From Microlunatus panaciterrae (GTDB taxonomy: Bacteria; Actinomycetota; Actinomycetes; Propionibacteriales; Propionibacteriaceae): a DNA stretch of 64,000 nucleotides. Below are positions 23,437 to 32,361 of the stretch, piece by piece. Location: the NCBI RefSeq assembly GCF_016907535.1, contig NZ_JAFBCF010000001.1:2604001-2668000 (forward strand), in the 5' to 3' direction. Each line of letters opens with the position of its first letter. The first letter of the stretch is position 1. The position numbers and the translations under genes were made by a program. The notes beneath the pieces were generated by a model. It had not been told where the DNA came from, made no database searches, and saw nothing but the letters and a program-made list of their open reading frames with translations.

Positions 23437-23765
23437 GGTTACCCGGAATAACAAGGCTACCTGCTGAATCGGTTTGGATGTGGGCAACGGTGTGCTCTTC
23501 TTTCCATGGCTGGCAATGCACCATGGTCGATTCTGACGACCAAGCAGCTGCAGCATTTGTCGAGTGTGCAAGCAGAATAGCCGCCCATGCTCACGCGCGT
23601 CCATGTGCCCGCTGCTGCAAGAAGAGCGGGATCGAGCAGGAATTTCCATGACATAGGCACAAGTTTCCAAGGCCCTGCCGATCTGGCGGTCATAGCCTGA
23701 GGCCACTTGAACACTCCACAGAACGCCATTTTCGGTGACGGATGCAAGCAGGGGCTGGAGAAACG
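23437..23765. other. Divergent intergenic region between AraC regulator and sugar operon
   Basis: About 330 bp that should hold the promoters of both the regulator and the ABC operon. A ribosome site, GGAG, is 5 nt before the permease ATG at 23766. I see no strong inverted repeat or convincing -10/-35 pair. The base composition is less GC-rich than in the nuo region. Confidence 0.5.
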
Positions 23766-24758
23766 ATGACGTTGGCTAGGCTGGCTGGTGGGGACGGCCC
23801 CGGGCGGGGAGCAGGCGATGTGTCGATGTCTGCGCAGCGCGTCAGCGGTGCCGACCGGCCACGCAAATTCCGGATGACTCGCCAAGCCAGGGTCGAGGCC
23901 CGGGCCGGCTACCTCTTCCTGCTTCCGAACCTCCTGGGCTTCCTCATCTTCAGCCTGGTTCCCATCGCTGCCTGCCTGGCGTTGACGTTCACCAAATGGA
24001 ATCTCATCCTCCCGCCGGCATTCACTGGCGGGAAGAACTACCAGCAGATGGTCAGCGACCAGCTGTTCTGGAAGACGTTGGGCAACACCGCTTACTACAC
24101 GATCGGTGCTGTGCCCATCGCCATCTTCATCGCCTTCTGGTTGGCATTGTTGTTGAACCGAGGTATGCGCGGCGTCAAGTTCTTCCGCACCATCTACTTT
24201 CTGCCGTATGTGACCTTGACGGTGGCGATAGCCATCGTTTGGTCTTGGATCTATAACCCCGACCTCGGCCTGATCAACTATGTCGTCGGACTCTTTGGCA
24301 TCGACGGTCCAGATTGGCTGCAGAGCCCTACCTGGGCGATGCCGGCGATCATCATCATGAGCGACTGGAAGGGCATCGGTTACCCGATGCTGATCTTCCT
24401 TGCCGCCCTCCAAGGGGTGCCGGAAGAGTATTACGAGTCGGCGAAGATCGATGGAGCCAACTGGCTTCAACGAGTTACCCACGTCACAGTGCCGACGATC
24501 GCGCCTGCGACCTTCTACATCATTGTGATCTCGTTCATAGGCGCGATGCAGGGCTTTGACCAGTTCTACGTCATGACGAAGGGCGGTCCTGCATACGCAA
24601 CCACCACCATCGTGATGTACATCTACCAGCAGGGTTTCCAGTGGTTCAACATGGGCTATGCGGCCACGCTGGCCGTGGCCCTCTTCCTCGTTATCTCGCT
24701 CATCACCGCGTTGATGTGGCGCGTCAACTCCCGCGGCCCAAGCCTGTCGGCGAACTGA
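23766..24758 (+). CDS. Sugar ABC transporter permease, subunit 1 (MalF/UgpA type)
   Basis: Membrane subunit of a carbohydrate importer (330 residues, six helices after a 50-residue cytoplasmic N-terminus). The EAA loop that docks the ATPase reads YYESAKIDGANWLQRVTHVTVPT. The ATG at 23766 follows GGAG with good spacing; an ATG 8 codons earlier lacks a ribosome site. Its partners are the permease at 24784 and the binding protein at 25721. No ATPase gene is present, so a shared MsiK-like ATPase is likely. Confidence 0.93.
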   Translation: MTLARLAGGDGPGRGAGDVSMSAQRVSGADRPRKFRMTRQARVEARAGYLFLLPNLLGFLIFSLVPIAACLALTFTKWNLILPPAFTGGKNYQQMVSDQLFWKTLGNTAYYTIGAVPIAIFIAFWLALLLNRGMRGVKFFRTIYFLPYVTLTVAIAIVWSWIYNPDLGLINYVVGLFGIDGPDWLQSPTWAMPAIIIMSDWKGIGYPMLIFLAALQGVPEEYYESAKIDGANWLQRVTHVTVPTIAPATFYIIVISFIGAMQGFDQFYVMTKGGPAYATTTIVMYIYQQGFQWFNMGYAATLAVALFLVISLITALMWRVNSRGPSLSAN

Positions 24759-24783
24759 TTCACAAGCAGAGGAGGAGCCTGAC

Positions 24784-25662
24784 ATGAACCGCACATCCAG
24801 CGCCACAGTCAATCAGCACGTAATGAGCAAGAAGACACGACGCAGAATCGGCAACGCGCTCGCAACTGGCGCCTCGACCTTGATCGGCATCCTCTTCTTC
24901 GCTCCGTTCGCGTGGATGGTGTCGAGTTCGTTCAAGGACATCTCCGAGATCTATGACTTTCCACCCAAGTTCATTCCTCAACAGATCAAATGGTCCAACT
25001 ACGCTGACGCCTGGAACGCCCTCCCGTTCGACATCTTCTTCCTCAACAGCGCGATCGTGGCTGTCGCAACAACGGTCGGAGTCATTCTCACTTGCTCGCT
25101 GGCCGGCTACTCCTTCGCGCGGCTCCGGTACCCCGGGCGCGACAAGATCTTCCTGGCGTACCTCGCGACAATGATGATCCCGTTTCCGGTGCTCATGGTG
25201 CCGCTGTTCGTGATCATGAAGAATCTTCAGCTCGTCGACACTCTGTGGTCCTTGATCCTCCCCGCGGTGTTCACCCCAGCAGGCACCTTCCTGATGCGCC
25301 AGTTCATCCTCACACTGCCTCGGGAACTCGAAGAGGCGGCACGCGTCGACGGCTGCGGGTTCTTCGGCATCTACTGGCGGATCGTGCTACCGCTGATGAA
25401 ACCCGTCATCGCGACGCTGGCGATTTTCACGTTCCTGGGTTCCTGGAACGAGTTCCTCTGGCCGCTCATCTCGATCAGCTCGATCGATCAGAAGACTCTG
25501 CCGCTCGGGCTCACCATGTTCCAGTCGCGGCTGTCGGGGCGGACCCCGTGGAACCAGGTGATGGCCAGTGCCACGTTCACGATCATCCCGGTCCTTGTCC
25601 TCTTCATTCTGGGCCAGAAGTACTACGTCAAGGGCATCGTCACCACTGGAATCAAGGGCTAG
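24784..25662 (+). CDS. Sugar ABC transporter permease, subunit 2 (MalG/UgpE type)
   Basis: Second membrane subunit (292 residues, six helices). The EAA loop is ELEEAARVDGCGFFGIYWRIVLP. It has the YSFARLRYPG and MVPLFVIMKNLQLVDTLWSLI stretches seen in the family. It is 25 bp after subunit 1, with GGAGG ahead of its ATG. It forms a heterodimeric channel with subunit 1. Confidence 0.93.
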   Translation: MNRTSSATVNQHVMSKKTRRRIGNALATGASTLIGILFFAPFAWMVSSSFKDISEIYDFPPKFIPQQIKWSNYADAWNALPFDIFFLNSAIVAVATTVGVILTCSLAGYSFARLRYPGRDKIFLAYLATMMIPFPVLMVPLFVIMKNLQLVDTLWSLILPAVFTPAGTFLMRQFILTLPRELEEAARVDGCGFFGIYWRIVLPLMKPVIATLAIFTFLGSWNEFLWPLISISSIDQKTLPLGLTMFQSRLSGRTPWNQVMASATFTIIPVLVLFILGQKYYVKGIVTTGIKG

Positions 25663-25720
25663 CTCTGTCAACCGGCGGCGACGCCTTCTACCCATCAAGC
25701 CTCAAGTCAAAGGAGACATC

Positions 25721-27088
25721 ATGACCATTCCCGGAAAGCTCTCAAGCCCACAACTCAGCAGACGCCGTCTCTTGACTGGCACCGCGGCAGCGGCGGGCGG
25801 ACTCGCCCTGCCATGGCTCACCGGCTGCACGAAGGACAGCTCCAAGAACGTCGCTGCATCGACCACGGGGCAATGGAAGGCCATGACGTGGGAGGGGAAG
25901 GACGAGATGAAGAAGTGGAATCTTCACCTCGGCAACTTCTTCAAGAAGTATCCGGACATGAAGTGGTCTGTCGACTTCGGAATCGACTGGGAACAGTACT
26001 GGACCAAACTGCAGACTTCGGTCGCCGCTGATGCAGCCCCTGACATGTGTTGGATGCACGACACCCGACTCTCGCTCTTCGCCTCCCAAGGGCTGTTGCA
26101 GCCGTTGGACGAGTACCTTACGAAGGCTACGCCAGAAGGATGGCCGGACGAGTTCTACCGGTCTCAGGTGGACTCCTTCCGCTATCAGGACAAGCAGTAT
26201 GCCTTCCCGTACGACTGGGCAGCGGGGGGCCTGTACATCAACCTCGATTGGCTGGAGAAGGCGGGCGTCCAGGTCCCAGACGAGAGCTGGACGTATGACG
26301 ACCTGCTCGAAGCGGCCAAGAAGCTGACGGCCAAAGCAGGCACACCAGGCAAGCAATGGGGCCTGTCTCTGCCCACCGACAGCTACTTCAGCTATGCCAC
26401 AGTCAAGGCCTTCGGTGGCGAGTTCGTGTCTGGGGATCCGCTGGAGATGCACTACACGGACCCCGGGACGATCGCTGCCTATCAGTATCTCTACGACGCG
26501 ATCTGGACCCACAAGGTCATGCCCAGTAACAGCCAGATCACTGCTGCTACCGGGGGTAGCGGGGACACCTCCGCTTTCTTCTCCAGCGGCAAGGTGGCGA
26601 TGCTGCACTCACTCAACGATGCCGCCTTCGTTATGGAGGACCTCATCAAGGGCAGGTTCCGCTGGACCGTGGCACCGATGCCGACCGGACCTGCCGGCCG
26701 ATTCCAGGGAGTCGGAGGCTCAGCATTCGCTATCCCCAAGGGATCGCGGCATCCTGACGTGACCTACGAGTTCATAAAGTATGCGCTGAGCGATCCCAAG
26801 TCCCTCCCCGTCACGGCCAAAATGGGATCGATGTTCGTCTCCAACACCAAGTACTGGAAAGACGGTGTGCCCTCCAAGGACGTGCTCGATCCAACGGCCT
26901 ACAAGCACACCTTCTATGACCTCGGGAAGTCGGCGGGCACGCATCCTCGCTACTTCCCCAACTACGGTCGCTGGGACAGTTCGGTCTACACGAAGAACAT
27001 GGACAACCTGTGGGCGAACAAGGAGTCTGACGTCGCCAAAGTACTCGGTCAGATCCAGACCGAGACCCAACCACTGCTGCAGGCATGA
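25721..27088 (+). CDS. Extracellular sugar-binding lipoprotein (ABC family 1)
   Basis: Solute-binding protein (455 residues). The N-terminus has a twin-arginine-like SRRRLL (13-18), a hydrophobic stretch and a lipobox LTGC with C36 as the lipid-bearing cysteine, so it is probably exported by Tat and anchored outside. The rest is MalE/UgpB-like (PDMCWMHDTR, the FSSGKVAMLHSLNDAAF segment, GGSAFAIPKGSRHPDVTYEFIKY). AAGGAG precedes the ATG at 25721. It sits after both permeases, an unusual order. Substrate unknown. Confidence 0.92.
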   Translation: MTIPGKLSSPQLSRRRLLTGTAAAAGGLALPWLTGCTKDSSKNVAASTTGQWKAMTWEGKDEMKKWNLHLGNFFKKYPDMKWSVDFGIDWEQYWTKLQTSVAADAAPDMCWMHDTRLSLFASQGLLQPLDEYLTKATPEGWPDEFYRSQVDSFRYQDKQYAFPYDWAAGGLYINLDWLEKAGVQVPDESWTYDDLLEAAKKLTAKAGTPGKQWGLSLPTDSYFSYATVKAFGGEFVSGDPLEMHYTDPGTIAAYQYLYDAIWTHKVMPSNSQITAATGGSGDTSAFFSSGKVAMLHSLNDAAFVMEDLIKGRFRWTVAPMPTGPAGRFQGVGGSAFAIPKGSRHPDVTYEFIKYALSDPKSLPVTAKMGSMFVSNTKYWKDGVPSKDVLDPTAYKHTFYDLGKSAGTHPRYFPNYGRWDSSVYTKNMDNLWANKESDVAKVLGQIQTETQPLLQA

Positions 27089-27124
27089 ATGAGTCGTCGT
27101 CCGCTACATCCTCAGGAGGTGTCG

Positions 27125-28081
27125 ATGTCTACTGATCTCAGCGGCTCCGCGACTCAAGGAGACGAAACGCGAAGCTCGTTGCCGCGAATCGCGTTCGGGA
27201 GCTGGGCCTTTGCCTTTGGGCCGTTCGAGGCGGACCCTTGGAGTTTCGAACGCACCTGCCGCTATGTGGCCGAGGCAGGTTTTGACGGGATCGAGATCAA
27301 CGGGTTCCGTCCCCACCCGCATGACGAGGACCATGCAACGGATGTGGACTGCGAACCGGTCCGCGACCTGCTCCAGCAGCTCGGGCTCGGAATTTCTGCC
27401 TATGCTCCTGACTTCCGCAGCACGCCACCCGCCGACGTGCCGATCAAGGACTACCTCGCGCGGGTGGACAGCACCTTGGCCTTCTGTAACCGCCTGGACA
27501 TCAGCATTCTCCGAACCGACACCATCTCTCCACCGGGGCCAATCGAGGCTGGGCGATTGGCCCGGCTGGCGGCTGCCTGGCGAGCGGCCGCGGCTAGGGC
27601 GGAGGATCGGGGTGTGCTCCTGGTGTGGGAGTTTGAGCCGGGGTTCTGGCTCAATCGCCCGAGCGAAGTGCTGCGCCTACTCGAGGCGGTGGATCACCCC
27701 AACTTCAAAGTTCTCTTCGACACCTCGCACGCCTACACGGGGGCGGTGATGGGAGCAAGGCAGGGTGCCGAGCCGGAACTTCTGGCCGGTGGGGTAGCTG
27801 AGTATGCCCAGCTGCTCTCGGGGCAACTGGGGCATCTGCATCTGATTGACAGCGACGGGTCCCTGCACGACGACGAGACCAGTGCCCATCTTCCGTTCGG
27901 AAAGGGCCACATTGACTTCGACCATGTCGTCGGGGGCATCCGGGATGAAGCACTCTCATTGCCCTGGTGGACGGTCGATTTCTGCTTCTGCCCGACAACC
28001 GAAAAGGATGGTCGACTGTCCGTGCCCTATGTTCATCAGCTTCTCTACCGCATGACAGCACTGGAAGTGGACGCCCAATGA
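27125..28081 (+). CDS. TIM-barrel sugar isomerase/epimerase-like protein 1
   Basis: AP-endonuclease-2 type (sugar phosphate isomerase/epimerase) barrel of 318 residues. Visible family elements are GFDGIEINGF on strand 1, VWEFEPGF, VLFDTSHAY and GHLHLIDSDGS, giving the usual Glu/Asp/His metal ligands. The last strand reads WWTVDFCF, with Asp where the family normally has Glu. AGGAGG lies 5 nt before the ATG at 27125. It overlaps the next gene at ATGA. Substrate unknown; a keto- or deoxy-sugar intermediate of this operon is inferred. Confidence 0.82.
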   Translation: MSTDLSGSATQGDETRSSLPRIAFGSWAFAFGPFEADPWSFERTCRYVAEAGFDGIEINGFRPHPHDEDHATDVDCEPVRDLLQQLGLGISAYAPDFRSTPPADVPIKDYLARVDSTLAFCNRLDISILRTDTISPPGPIEAGRLARLAAAWRAAAARAEDRGVLLVWEFEPGFWLNRPSEVLRLLEAVDHPNFKVLFDTSHAYTGAVMGARQGAEPELLAGGVAEYAQLLSGQLGHLHLIDSDGSLHDDETSAHLPFGKGHIDFDHVVGGIRDEALSLPWWTVDFCFCPTTEKDGRLSVPYVHQLLYRMTALEVDAQ

Positions 28082-29115
28082 AAGCAGCAGCAATTACCGG
28101 CCCTGGCACCATTGTCATCCGGGATCAGGAGGCACCACAGGCGCGTGGTGGACGCGACCTCGTGGTGGTGAAGATACTGGTCTCACCGTTATGTACCGAG
28201 TTCAAGTCAAGGAGAGCGGGACATCTCTCCGATGAACTGGGCCACGAGGCCGCTGGGGTGGTGGTCGATGCTGCATCCTCACAGTTGGTGAGCGAAGGCG
28301 ATCGCGTCGTGGTGATGCCACAGTTCGCCTGCGGACGCTGCTGGTTGTGCCTGCGTGGCGAACACATCCACTGCCCCAATCAGCGCGACCCCCTTGCAGA
28401 GTCCGGGTCGAGCCACGGCAGGGGCACGATCGCGCAGTATGTGATCAAGCCGGACTGGTTGCTGATCAAGGTTCCCGACGACATTTCGCTTGAGCACGCG
28501 TCGATGGCTTGCTGCGGTTTCGGGCCCACTTTCACCGCGCATCAACGACTCGGGACTTCCGCCTTGGACAGCGCTGCCGTCTCAGGTTGTGGGCCCGTGG
28601 GTCTGGGCGCAGTCATCCAGGGAGTCACCAGGGGGGCAGAGGTGATCGCGCTTGAGACGCAGTCCTATCGCTCCGCACTGGCCGCCAAGCTGGGCGCCAG
28701 TCATGTTTTTGACCCGCGCGAGAGCGGCGTCCCCGAACAGATCGCCAGCCTGACACAGGGCCGCGGAGCCTCCGTCGGAATCGAGACGAGCGGCGCGCCT
28801 ACGGCCGCGCGGTTGCTCGCCGACGCCATCAGGACTCGCGGGCGGATGGCGATCGTCGCATGGACACCCGAAGTCGTCCTCCCAGCGATCGTGCCAGCCG
28901 GTCTAGAGGTCCACGGTTGCTGGCACTGGAACCACCAGCATTTCCTGCAGGACATGTGGACCATGATCCGCAAGTCAGGACCGGCCATCGACCTGATGAT
29001 CACACACCGAATGTCGCTGGACGACGTGGCCAGGGCAATGGATCTTCAGGATCGCGGAGAATGTGGAAAGATCGTCCTCTATCCCTTCGGTTCGGAAGCG
29101 GTTGATGCAGCATGA
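28078..29115 (+). CDS. Zinc-dependent medium-chain dehydrogenase
   Basis: NAD(P)-dependent alcohol/polyol dehydrogenase (345 residues). Catalytic zinc ligands are C39 and H56-E57 (GHEAAG), and the structural zinc site is C85-C88-C91-C99 (CGRCWLC...C). The Rossmann segment is [11 protein letters not shown]. The ATG overlaps the upstream stop (ATGA), so it is co-translated with the TIM-barrel gene. A likely job is oxidising a hydroxyl of the imported sugar to a ketone. Confidence 0.92.
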   Translation: MKAAAITGPGTIVIRDQEAPQARGGRDLVVVKILVSPLCTEFKSRRAGHLSDELGHEAAGVVVDAASSQLVSEGDRVVVMPQFACGRCWLCLRGEHIHCPNQRDPLAESGSSHGRGTIAQYVIKPDWLLIKVPDDISLEHASMACCGFGPTFTAHQRLGTSALDSAAVSGCGPVGLGAVIQGVTRGAEVIALETQSYRSALAAKLGASHVFDPRESGVPEQIASLTQGRGASVGIETSGAPTAARLLADAIRTRGRMAIVAWTPEVVLPAIVPAGLEVHGCWHWNHQHFLQDMWTMIRKSGPAIDLMITHRMSLDDVARAMDLQDRGECGKIVLYPFGSEAVDAA

Positions 29116-29816
29116 AGAAGATCGTTGTCTTGGCTGGCGAACCTGAATATGGCGCACAGGATTCGATGCGCCCGATAGCTGACCTACTGGCCTCGGCGCT
29201 GGACGTGTCGATCGACTACAGGGAACCATCGGTCATTGCCGATGAGCCGGATTTTCCTGAATCCAGCTTCGGTGACCTGTCGACGCTGTCGGACGCGGAT
29301 CTATTGATCATTTACACCAGGTTCCGCCGCTTGATTGATGCGGACATGGTGGCACTGGATTCCTATCTTCAGGGAGGTGGTGGAGTGGTCGGGTTGCGTA
29401 CATCCACCCACGCATTCCGGTTTGAACCGGGGTCTAGGTGGTACTCCTGGAATGACTCCTTCGGCCGCGACGTCCTCGGTTCGCCCTGGATCAGCCATCA
29501 CGGACACAGCTCGAGCACCGATGTCGCAGTGTTGGACGACGCTCCCGCTGACCTGGTGCAAGGGTTGCCGCGAGAGTTCCATGTGCGCTCCTGGCTCTAT
29601 CGCACTGAGCTCGCGGGTTGGGCGCACCCGATCCTCAGCGGGAATCCGGTCGATCCCGAGACCCAGCCCGATCAGGGACCGGTGGCCTGGTACGGCACCC
29701 CTCAGGGGCGCCGTACGTTCTACACCAGCCTGGGCCATGTCGAGGACCTTGCCGAGGATGCAGTCCGCAGGCTGCTGGTCAATGCTGTGGCCTGGACACT
29801 TGGTGGTCGACCTTGA
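29112..29816 (+). CDS. ThuA-like glutamine-amidotransferase-fold protein
   Basis: A 234-residue protein of the ThuA family (class I glutamine-amidotransferase-like fold): DADLLIIYTRFRRL, QGGGGVVGLRTSTHAF and the later YGTPQGRRTFYTSLGH with RRLLVNAVAWTLG. ThuA proteins occur with sugar oxidoreductases in trehalose/sucrose and keto-sugar catabolism, though their reaction is not firmly settled. It overlaps both neighbours by 4 bp. Confidence 0.85.
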   Translation: MKKIVVLAGEPEYGAQDSMRPIADLLASALDVSIDYREPSVIADEPDFPESSFGDLSTLSDADLLIIYTRFRRLIDADMVALDSYLQGGGGVVGLRTSTHAFRFEPGSRWYSWNDSFGRDVLGSPWISHHGHSSSTDVAVLDDAPADLVQGLPREFHVRSWLYRTELAGWAHPILSGNPVDPETQPDQGPVAWYGTPQGRRTFYTSLGHVEDLAEDAVRRLLVNAVAWTLGGRP

Positions 29817-30589
29817 GCAGCGGGCCGGCCCCGGTCGAGCTGGCCCACACAGAGTCCGGCAAGGGCGATCCCGTCATCCTCATCATGGGCTTGAACGCCT
29901 CGGGCGCGGCCTGGCGCCCCCACGTCGATCAGTGGTCGCGGACCTTCCGGTGTCTCGCTGTCGACAACAGAGGGGCCGGCGAATCGCCGGCGCCTCTCGG
30001 CCCCTACACCACCGCGGAGTTGGCCGACGACTACGCGAATCTGATCCGAAAGCTCGATCTTGGAGTCTGTCGGGTGGTCGGCATCTCGATGGGCGGCGCG
30101 ATCGCGCAAGAGCTTGCACTGCGTCATCCTGAGCTCGTCGAGCGTTTGGTGCTGGTTGCCACCTGGGCCGGAGCCGACCCCTACACACGCGACATCTTGA
30201 CGTTGATCGACTTCGTCCGCAGTAGCGCCGACGAGGCAACGTTCAACATGTTCCTGCAGACGCTGGTGTGGACGCCGGATTGGTTCAGCAGCCATGACCA
30301 CGATCTGACGATGGCCAGGCAGGTGCCCCCGTCAGTCGGTCCGGACGCACTCGCCGCTCAGGTGCAGGCATGCCTCACGCATGACACCCTGGATCGGCTG
30401 GGCGGGATTGCCGTTCCCACGTTGGTCACTGCGGGACGGCTGGACCGCTTTGTCCCGATACGACTCAGCAGGACAGTGGCGGAGGAGATCCCGGGTGCCC
30501 GCTTGGAGATCTTCGACGAGAGCGGACACGTACACCACTGGGAAGAGCTGCAGCGGTTCAATGACTATGTGGAGGAATGGTTGAAGTGA
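29813..30589 (+). CDS. Alpha/beta hydrolase
   Basis: A 258-residue alpha/beta-fold hydrolase with the oxyanion segment LIMGLNASG, DNRGAGES and the nucleophile elbow GISMGG (S92), then a GRLDRFVP-type acid loop and SGHVHHWE for the catalytic histidine. It resembles 3-oxoadipate enol-lactonase and related esterases. The start is set at the TTG at 29813, which overlaps the ThuA stop; the longer frame from 29618 lies inside the ThuA gene. A lactonase role in the operon is a guess. Confidence 0.85.
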   Translation: MSSGPAPVELAHTESGKGDPVILIMGLNASGAAWRPHVDQWSRTFRCLAVDNRGAGESPAPLGPYTTAELADDYANLIRKLDLGVCRVVGISMGGAIAQELALRHPELVERLVLVATWAGADPYTRDILTLIDFVRSSADEATFNMFLQTLVWTPDWFSSHDHDLTMARQVPPSVGPDALAAQVQACLTHDTLDRLGGIAVPTLVTAGRLDRFVPIRLSRTVAEEIPGARLEIFDESGHVHHWEELQRFNDYVEEWLK

Positions 30590-31401
30590 CATCAGTGGCG
30601 GATTTGAGCTATGCATGCCAGACCTACAGTTGGCAGATGAGCATCGATCGCTACCGTGGCCAGGTGGAGCATATGGCTTCGGTTGCCTCTCGGGCCGGCT
30701 TCACCGGATTCGAACCCGAGTTGGTGATGCTCGGTGATGACTGGAGTGTCTCCAGGCTGCGCCACATCCTTGATCAGCACGGACTTTCGCTGGCTGCAAT
30801 GGTCTTGGTCGAAGAGTGGCGTGGTCCCTGCGAGACAGAGAGCGAACGGGCCGATGCCGAATCAGTGATCAAGGCCGTCGCAGCATCCGGGGGCGCAAAG
30901 CTCGTCCTCTGCCCGTTCCCCGGTGCCGATCGCTCCGACCTGGCGGAGCGTCAGGTCAACGCCATGGCATGCATGGAGGCGGTCGCCAAGCGCGCCGCCG
31001 ATGTGGGAGTCCACTGCACCTTTCATCCCAACTCGCCGACAGGGTCGGTATTTCGGACAGCCGAGGACTATCGCCGGATGGCTGATCTGCTGCCCGACCT
31101 CATTGGCTACACGCCCGATATCGGACACATCGCTCGAGGCGGGATGGATCCCCTGACCGTCATCCGGCAATGGCGGGATCGAATTGACCATGTACATGTC
31201 AAAGATGTCGCGGAAGATGGGACGTGGGCGGAAACCGGAGCAGGCGTCGTCGACGTCCGCGGCGTCCTGGAGCATCTGGCGGCGACTGACTTCACCGGCT
31301 GGGTCACCTTTGAAGACGAGTCGGCTGCGGCCGAGACAGATCCGGATCAGGCAACCGCGCACAACGGAGACTACGTGCGAACGCTGAAGGGCGGGAGTTG
31401 A
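30586..31401 (+). CDS. TIM-barrel sugar isomerase/dehydratase-like protein 2 (IolE-like)
   Basis: AP-endonuclease-2 type barrel (about 271 residues). FTGFEPELV on strand 1, CTFHPNSPTGSVF, YTPDIGHIARGGMDP and HVHVKDV resemble inosose dehydratase (IolE) and relatives more than the other two barrels here; the end reads WVTFEDES. The GTG at 30586 overlaps the hydrolase stop and has GGAGG about 10 nt upstream; an ATG at 30577 is an alternative but would sit against that ribosome site. Confidence 0.8.
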   Translation: MTSVADLSYACQTYSWQMSIDRYRGQVEHMASVASRAGFTGFEPELVMLGDDWSVSRLRHILDQHGLSLAAMVLVEEWRGPCETESERADAESVIKAVAASGGAKLVLCPFPGADRSDLAERQVNAMACMEAVAKRAADVGVHCTFHPNSPTGSVFRTAEDYRRMADLLPDLIGYTPDIGHIARGGMDPLTVIRQWRDRIDHVHVKDVAEDGTWAETGAGVVDVRGVLEHLAATDFTGWVTFEDESAAAETDPDQATAHNGDYVRTLKGGS

Positions 31402-31403
31402 TC

Positions 31404-32300
31404 ATGACCACAGCGGCGGAAGCGACATCTCTGGCGGATCGGTTGCCGATTGCGGTGAATACGTTTGTCTGGCACTCACCGGTCAACGACGTGCTGCTCG
31501 CCGAGACTCTCGACAAACTCTCGCGCTGGGGCTACGACGGGGTCGAGATCGCCTGTGAGGATGTTGGTGACTGGGACCCCGGCCGCGCTGGGGAACTGTT
31601 GCAGTCACTCGGTTTGCGCTCGGTTGTGGGCGCCGTGTTCGGCCCGGGGCGTGAACTGGCCTGCGCGGAGGCGTCGGTCATCGAAGCGACTCAAGACTAC
31701 GTACGTGCGGTGATCGACATCGCCGAACGGCAAGGTGCGCCGATGGTGATCGGTCCGATGTACACCTCTGTCGGCCGGACCTGGCGGATGAGCGCGGACG
31801 AACGACGGGCGGCCTTGGAGCAGTTGCGCGAGTCCCTGGCGCCCTTGTGTGACTATGCCGGCGCCAGAGGAGTCCGCCTCGCGGTCGAACCCCTGAACCG
31901 CTACGAGACGAGCCTGCTCACGACCGCCGAGCAGGTGATGGAGCTGATCGATCCATTACCGGCTGAGACCATCGGGGTGAATCTCGACACCTATCACATG
32001 AACATCGAGGAGAAGAGCTTTCGCGACGCCTTCGATGTTGTCGGTGCCCGGCTACTCCATCTACAAGTGTGCGGTAATGATCGTGGCGCGCCCGGCGAGG
32101 ATCACCTGGATTGGGAGGACATCAGGAGCTGCCTGCAACGCATCGGGTATCGCGGCATGTTGGGGTTCGAGTCGTTCACGGCCGACAACGCCTCTATTGC
32201 CACTGCTGCCTCGATCTGGCGCCCCTTTGCTCCTACCCAGGACGAGTTGGCGCAACGGGCTCTGACGCATCTGACCGCCTGGCGGGCGGGTTGGACTTGA
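31404..32300 (+). CDS. TIM-barrel D-tagatose 3-epimerase-like protein 3
   Basis: A 298-residue barrel of the D-tagatose/D-psicose 3-epimerase group. Ligand positions look complete: AVEPLNRYETSLLTT (Glu), NLDTYHMNIEE (Asp), LLHLQVCGNDRGAPG (His) and GFESF (Glu). GGGAG lies 6 nt before the ATG at 31404. It is the last gene of the sugar operon. It probably interconverts a ketose with its 3-epimer. Confidence 0.85.
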   Translation: MTTAAEATSLADRLPIAVNTFVWHSPVNDVLLAETLDKLSRWGYDGVEIACEDVGDWDPGRAGELLQSLGLRSVVGAVFGPGRELACAEASVIEATQDYVRAVIDIAERQGAPMVIGPMYTSVGRTWRMSADERRAALEQLRESLAPLCDYAGARGVRLAVEPLNRYETSLLTTAEQVMELIDPLPAETIGVNLDTYHMNIEEKSFRDAFDVVGARLLHLQVCGNDRGAPGEDHLDWEDIRSCLQRIGYRGMLGFESFTADNASIATAASIWRPFAPTQDELAQRALTHLTAWRAGWT

Positions 32301-32315
32301 GCCTCTACGGGTGAA

Positions 32316-32352
32316 CCGGCTCAGCGGGTACGCCGTCGTCTCGCTCAGCCGG
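32316..32352. terminator. Hairpin between converging epimerase and larC genes
   Basis: CCGGCT (32316-32321) pairs with AGCCGG (32347-32352), and AGCG with CGCT inside it, with a single mismatch between the two stems. It lies 15 bp after the epimerase stop and 9 bp after the larC stop, so it could end both transcripts. There is no T-tract. Confidence 0.4.
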
Positions 32353-32361
32353 CGGGGTGAA

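Noticed and set aside
23437-23706. 90-residue N-terminal extension of the AraC regulator
   Set aside because: Residues are Cys/Arg/Ser-rich and unlike a PAS or linker region; an ATG directly ahead of the PAS segment is available.
23457-24812. 451-residue minus-strand frame across the AraC/permease junction
   Set aside because: Antisense of a clear ABC permease; composition typical of a shadow frame.
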